From assembly GCA_015039365.1 (NCBI GenBank), contig WION01000008.1:248001-312000 (forward strand): DNA of 64,000 bases, read 5' to 3'. The notes under the pieces were generated by a model, which made no database searches, had not been told where the DNA came from, and saw only the letters and a list, made by a program, of their open reading frames with translations. Below, piece by piece: positions 59,894-64,000 of this stretch (position 1 is its first letter; each line of letters starts with the position of its first letter). The position numbers and the translations under genes were made by a program. The stretch comes from Amanita rubescens (taxonomy: Eukaryota > Basidiomycota > Agaricomycetes > Agaricales > Amanitaceae).

Positions 59894-62309
59894 ATGCTTT
59901 CCACCCACCGCGTCCTCGCCTACACCCTCCTTTCCGTCCTCGCCGTTTCCCTCACTGTCATTAATGCTCTGAGGAACTACAGCAACTTTTACTCAGTGGC
60001 AATCTACCTCTCAAAAAGTAGTCGTAGCGTACTGGTCCTCGCCAACTTCGGTTTCCTACTTGCCCTACTCTGCGGCCATTTCGTACAGAGGTTATTTTTT
60101 GGAACTCTCCGTCCAGCAGAAGTCGAAGTATGTTTCTTTGTCATTATTTCTTATAATTGACCTGACTACTGGTTAGCGTCTGTATGATCGTCTCTGGTTC
60201 TTCATTACTGAATCCTTACTCGCCTTTACCATATTCCGAGATGAATTTGACGTCCCATTCGCCCTCATGTTCGGCTTTCTACTCTTTGTCAAGTCGTTTC
60301 ATTGGCTCGCAAGTGATCGAATTGAATGGGTACGCATCTTGTTTATGATCCAGCGTTAGAACTTTGACATGTTCTCATTCAAGATGGATCAAGTCCCATA
60401 TCCAGGGCCGCCCCTTCTTTTCCACATCAGAATGTCTACTTTGTTCCTCATTCTATGGATCACGGATTTCATTATGTTCCTTATCGCTGTGGAGAATACC
60501 CTTGCAAATGGAGTAGGAGGCATGGTTCTTTTCGCCAGCGAAGTATGCGTCCCGAGTTTTTATCACGGCTTCATCTCAACATACTCGGCAGTATGGTATA
60601 TTGGTTGCCAGCGTCATGAACACAATCTCCAAATATCTGCTCTCTGTGTATGATTTACGCAGGGCTGGTCGCCGCGGGGGCGAGAATGCGCCCGCGTGGG
60701 AGAATAAAAGTATTTGGGTTTTCTATATTGAACTGATCACTGGTGAGCTTTTACATGATTTATGTTCCTCCGTGATTGCTTACACTCTGTAGATTTTTTG
60801 AAGTTGACAACATATCTCATTTTCTTCCTCATAATTATTGCGTTTTATGGCTTGCCACTAAATATCGTCCGCGATGTTTACATTACCGCCAGGTCATTTA
60901 TCACACGTCTTCGAGCACTGCACCGTTACCAGACGGCTACTCGGAATATGGATCAACGTTATCCAAATGCGACAGAGGCTGAGTTACGTGCAATGAACGA
61001 CAGAACCTGCATAATCTGTCGTGAAGAGATGGTTGCACGAGAAGCGGGACAAGCACCCGTCCAAGAGGGCCCTAATGTCACCCCCAAGAAATTACCTTGT
61101 GGACACGTTTTTCACTTTCATTGCCTTCGATCTTGGCTTGAACGCCAACAAAGCTGCCCTACCTGGTACGTTTCCTATAATGAACGGTATTGCTTGCTAA
61201 TACTATTTAGTCGTCGGACCGTACTGGAAAACAATCAAACGGCACCTGCCCAGATGCAAGGCCCCGACGTCAACCCTGGACCGAACAATGGCGCAGCGGC
61301 GCCCGAGAACGGCGTCAATGGACAACGGAATAATATTCCGGCAAGAAACCCATTCGGATTTTTTGGTAGATTATTTGCCCCACCGGTACAAGTACCCAAC
61401 GGTCCTTTCGTGCCAAATAATCAGGGTGGAGTAAACCTTGCAGGACAAATGCCGCAGGAGGTCCTCATCCAATATCGTATTCAATATCCACGCCAACAGG
61501 TCGCACCGCCTCTTGAACCTTTGAGGCAAGTTCCTCAATTTGGGGGGTTTGCCAGACCCGGAGGCGCTTGGCAGCCATGGCCAGCCCAGGTGGAACCAAA
61601 TAATCAAGGAAGAGGACAGGATACCGCTACAGGTGCGCTAGCGACCGAAGCCGCGCCAGATACGCTTACAGGGAACGCTACCAATAACACTACGACACAT
61701 AATCCAAGTGAAGCTGCTGCCCTCGCCGCTATGCGAAGGCGAACCGGGAATGACTCCGGACGGAGCAATGATGCAAGTAGCTCCTCGGCAGGAACGTCGT
61801 ATCTTCCTACTGGAGATAGGGAGAATGTAGAGAGAGCCGCATTGCCCCAACTTATCCCGCTGTATACCATCAGACCAGGGGACTCTCGGCCTGATGTAGG
61901 GACGAATGTTCGTTCTGGTCCACCCGAGGCGCAAAATGGGAGCATATCTCAGCTGCCTCCAGTTTTGACAGAGGCACAGCTAGCCCTGATGGATCGCATG
62001 ACACGAGAAGCAATCGATGAGCGGCTAAGAGTTCTCGAAGGGGTCTCCACCGCCATTCATCGTTGTATTGATGACCTGATGCGAATGCGAAGCGCCCTCC
62101 CCTCACCTAGTAGATCGGATATACGTGGAACCACGGGAACGCCTGTACCAGAAGCCAGTCGGAGTACAGTGTCAGGCAAAAGCGTAGCTGATGCAGGTCC
62201 GTCGACAATGAGCAACGTCGGTAACGTTGATTCGGGGAATGACGATGCTGGGCGCGACGAAGAACGTCCTCGACAGTCTTCAGTTCAAGTTGGTGATAAT
62301 AATGATTAG
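59894..62309 (+). CDS. HRD1: HRD1/synoviolin ERAD E3 ubiquitin ligase
   Basis: Hrd1 is the multispanning ER channel and RING ligase that retrotranslocates and ubiquitinates misfolded proteins. The N-terminus MLSTHRVLAYTLLSVLAVSL, VLANFGFLLALLCGHFVQRL, FFGTLRPAEVERLYDRLWFF, RDEFDVPFALMFGFLLFVKS and FHWLASDRIEWMDQVPYPG is highly conserved. More membrane spans precede MDQRYPNATEAELRAMNDRT. The RING-H2 follows with CIICREEM, LPCGHVFHFHCLRSWLER and QQSCPTCRRTVL; the last Cys is restored across an intron at about 61166-61210. All eight zinc ligands are seen. The long proline/asparagine-rich cytosolic tail (Q-P-N-rich, with MTREAIDERLRVLEG helix) ends at 62309. It starts 115 bp from the divergent amidohydrolase. 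Confidence 0.93.
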
Positions 62310-62335
62310 ACAATTTTTGTAGAGTAAGCATCGAT

Positions 62336-62761
62336 TCACGCGCCTCGGGCATTTTCCCGATGGGGACAACTTCTGTTGCACTTTTCGTAAAATGATGGGA
62401 CACGGGAGAAGCACATCCCAGCGCTAGAATCTGAAGTCTGACCAATCTGGTCAGCTGCGTAGCCATCGAAAAAGTTTTTGAATCTCAATTTATGCAGGAA
62501 GGAATTAACCATAAAACAGCCCTTGGACGTTTGCAGGACTGATGTACTTATTGGAATTGGATAAATTACCAGTTCTTTCATTTGTGCCCTCACGTCTGCG
62601 TTGACGTACGTATCGGACATGACACCATCTCTGAGATAGTCGATTGTGACATGCCTTGCAAGGACATGTAGGGGTCCGACTAGTACATGCATATGGTTGC
62701 CACATCTGGATGTCCGACAAACTACGATTTTGAAATTCATCCACGGCTCAGCGCTCAGCAC
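62336..62761 (-). CDS. Weak candidate small gene of unknown function
   Basis: A 141-residue frame opens MLSAEPWMNFKIVVCRTSRC and could be spliced (GTAATT...CCAAG near 62514-62568). I recognise no domain, and composition is unremarkable. It lies tail-to-tail with HRD1. It may be a real lineage-specific gene or chance reading on the strand opposite the HRD1 3' flank. Confidence 0.22.
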   Translation of the reverse strand: MLSAEPWMNFKIVVCRTSRCGNHMHVLVGPLHVLARHVTIDYLRDGVMSDTYVNADVRAQMKELVIYPIPISTSVLQTSKGCFMVNSFLHKLRFKNFFDGYAADQIGQTSDSSAGMCFSRVPSFYEKCNRSCPHRENARGA

Positions 62762-63291
62762 TCAAAGGTGACGTGGATTAACGTCTATTCGTGCAGATAG
62801 TGCGGCATGGCTATAAGCAATATCGCTCATATTTACGCTCGCGATTTCGTAAAAGATCTCAACCTTCGAATCGGGGGTCATGCAAGGACCCCTGGCATCT
62901 TTGTGTGAAACTGCTGCCGCATGGGTGCGCGCGTCCTGCGGTAAGGCTTAAAGGATCAGTGCCAAGAAGGTGCGAAATACTAGAATATAACATAGATAGG
63001 ATGCTTATTGCTGCTGATTCTAACAAATTCAACGTCTGATGGAACGTAAAATTGGGGTGCGCTGAGGAAAGCTTCCAGAAGGTCTAGACGTTCTATAGAA
63101 CTCCGTCTGTCATGGGACCTGTCTGATGGCTAGAACGGCGGAGTCCGAATGGGATATGAAACTCTATATAAATGCCCTTTAATCCACGCTCTCTTTCCTT
63201 CCAACCACCAACTGCCCTCGTTCTGAGTTTCGGTCTCGAGTTTCATTCAGGACACGTGTATAGGTTCCGCTATTATAAAAAGCAGGTCGTC
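62762..63291. other. Promoter and leader of the glycine-rich RNA-binding protein gene
   Basis: About 530 bp without a credible coding frame. The last part contains TATATAAA near 63163 and a CT-rich leader with repeated CCAACCACCAAC-like sequence, a pattern seen upstream of strongly expressed fungal genes. Confidence 0.5.
63163..63170 (+). promoter_or_regulatory. TATA box of the RNA-binding protein gene
   Basis: TATATAAA, a perfect consensus, lies about 120 bp before the ATG at 63292 and is followed by a pyrimidine-rich leader. Confidence 0.6.
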
Positions 63292-63994
63292 ATGTCGGCA
63301 AAAGTATATGTTGGGTCAGTCTGTGCATTCGTGTTGATTCATCCAGGCGCTTCTCCTGTCCACTGGCCATGGGGAAGCGGGACTAATAGTAGTTCTGAAG
63401 TAATTTGAGTTGGAACACGACGGATGATACGTTGCGCCAAGTCAGTGTAGTGTGGCTCCCAGAGCTCGTCTCCTTATCATCGTCTGGGATATAATGTCTT
63501 ATCGCATCATGATCTTGTTGCAGGCTTTTTCCGAACACGGTCAGGTGATTGATGTGCGCTGTCTTATCAATTGTTCCTTTGTGCTCGTTGTGAGATAGAT
63601 TGACATAGTCTGTCGTGATGCGTGACCGTGAAACTGGTCGTTCTCGCGGTTTCGGATTTGTCACCTTCAGCAGCGTTGACGAAGCCAATGCGGCTATCAA
63701 CAATTTGAATGAGCAGGAGTTCGATGGACGGCGAATTAGAGTTAACATGGCCAATGCCAAGCCATCCGGAGGTGGAGGTGGAGGTACGAATTTAACTTTA
63801 CTTATCATGACTCTGATAACCGTGTTATTCAGGAAGCTACAGCGGTGGTGGTTATGGCGGTGGTGGTGGCGGTGGCGGCTACAACCAAGGAGGATACGGA
63901 TCTGGTAAGCCGCATCGTAGAATGTCAAAATTTTACTTAACGCGACTCAGGCTATCAACAAGGAAGTTACGGGGGCGGCGGTTATGGATACTAA
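63292..63994 (+). CDS. Glycine-rich RNA-binding protein (single RRM)
   Basis: Proteins of this type bind RNA as cold- or stress-responsive chaperones. After four introns the product is [89 protein letters not shown] and a glycine/tyrosine tail with GGY repeats, ending GGGGYGY at 63992-63994. RNP2 (VYVGNL) and RNP1 (RGFGFVTF) are complete. RNP2 is split by the first intron (from about 63312) and the reading is phase-consistent throughout. About 135 residues. The gene is complete six bases before the window ends. Confidence 0.92.
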
Positions 63995-64000
63995 AGCGCC

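Noticed and set aside
1..64000. CRISPR arrays, IS elements, phage genes, rRNA or other bacterial signatures
   Set aside because: None seen by eye on either strand; the intron-dense fungal architecture is uniform throughout.
1..64000. Biosynthetic or mating-type gene cluster
   Set aside because: No polyketide synthase, NRPS, terpene cyclase, pheromone receptor or homeodomain gene was recognised; genes belong to unrelated housekeeping pathways.

Overview
The window is nuclear DNA from a filamentous basidiomycete, most likely an agaricomycete. It is gene dense, and almost every gene is cut by many introns of about 45-60 nt with GT(or GC)...AG ends and CTAAC/CTGAC-like branch sites. The gene set is fungal: ATG5, a DASH-type kinetochore protein, a DOCK GEF, SKI3, a Medusa-type regulator, class IV chitin synthase, HbrB and con-6. 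No mobile element, CRISPR array, phage or bacterial segment was seen.

Layout. 1-834: 3' part of ATG5 (+). 894-2541: Spc34-like DASH subunit (-), 62 bp from a divergent DOCK-family GEF (2604-9693, +). 9812-14810: SKI3 (+). 14848-16206: LETM1-domain protein (-), divergent from a MED27-like Mediator subunit (16476-17500, +). 17961-19465: MedA/DUF7082 regulator (+). 20247-21074: CDKN3/KAP-like phosphatase (-), divergent from chitin synthase (21802-25303, +). 25599-31851: giant sacsin-like GHKL ATPase (DUF3684 type) ending in an HEIAHN zincin motif (+). 31978-32808: unknown nuclear-type protein (+). 33432-42763: very long single-pass protein with a DUF3712-type ectodomain made of three ~3-kb units (+). 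42908-44189: GPI18 (-), whose start codon overlaps that of a Pex23/Pex30-like dysferlin-domain peroxin (44188-45665, +). 45821-47104: type 2 asparaginase (-). 47188-47277: intron-bearing tRNA-Ser(GCT). 47299-48720: dynamitin (+). 48763-49160: con-6 (-). 49201-51078: HbrB TORC2 subunit (-), divergent from QRI7 (51139-52553, +). 52670-57153: RDH54/RAD54B (+), convergent with an amidohydrolase-3 (57252-59778, -). 59894-62309: HRD1 (+). 63292-63994: glycine-rich RNA-binding protein (+).

Most genes are housekeeping or growth genes: autophagy, ERAD, GPI and chitin cell-wall synthesis, RNA decay, mitosis, dynein transport and TORC2. They do not form an obvious single pathway or secondary-metabolite cluster. 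Head-to-head pairs with tiny shared promoters recur.

Two global features matter to anyone using this sequence. First, at least a dozen apparent single-base frame breaks interrupt otherwise well-conserved genes, mostly in short homopolymers. Residual sequencing or assembly errors explain this better than mass pseudogenisation. Second, several introns can only be joined in frame with GC-AG boundaries. Exon joins were made by eye, so CDS ends are more reliable than individual splice sites.
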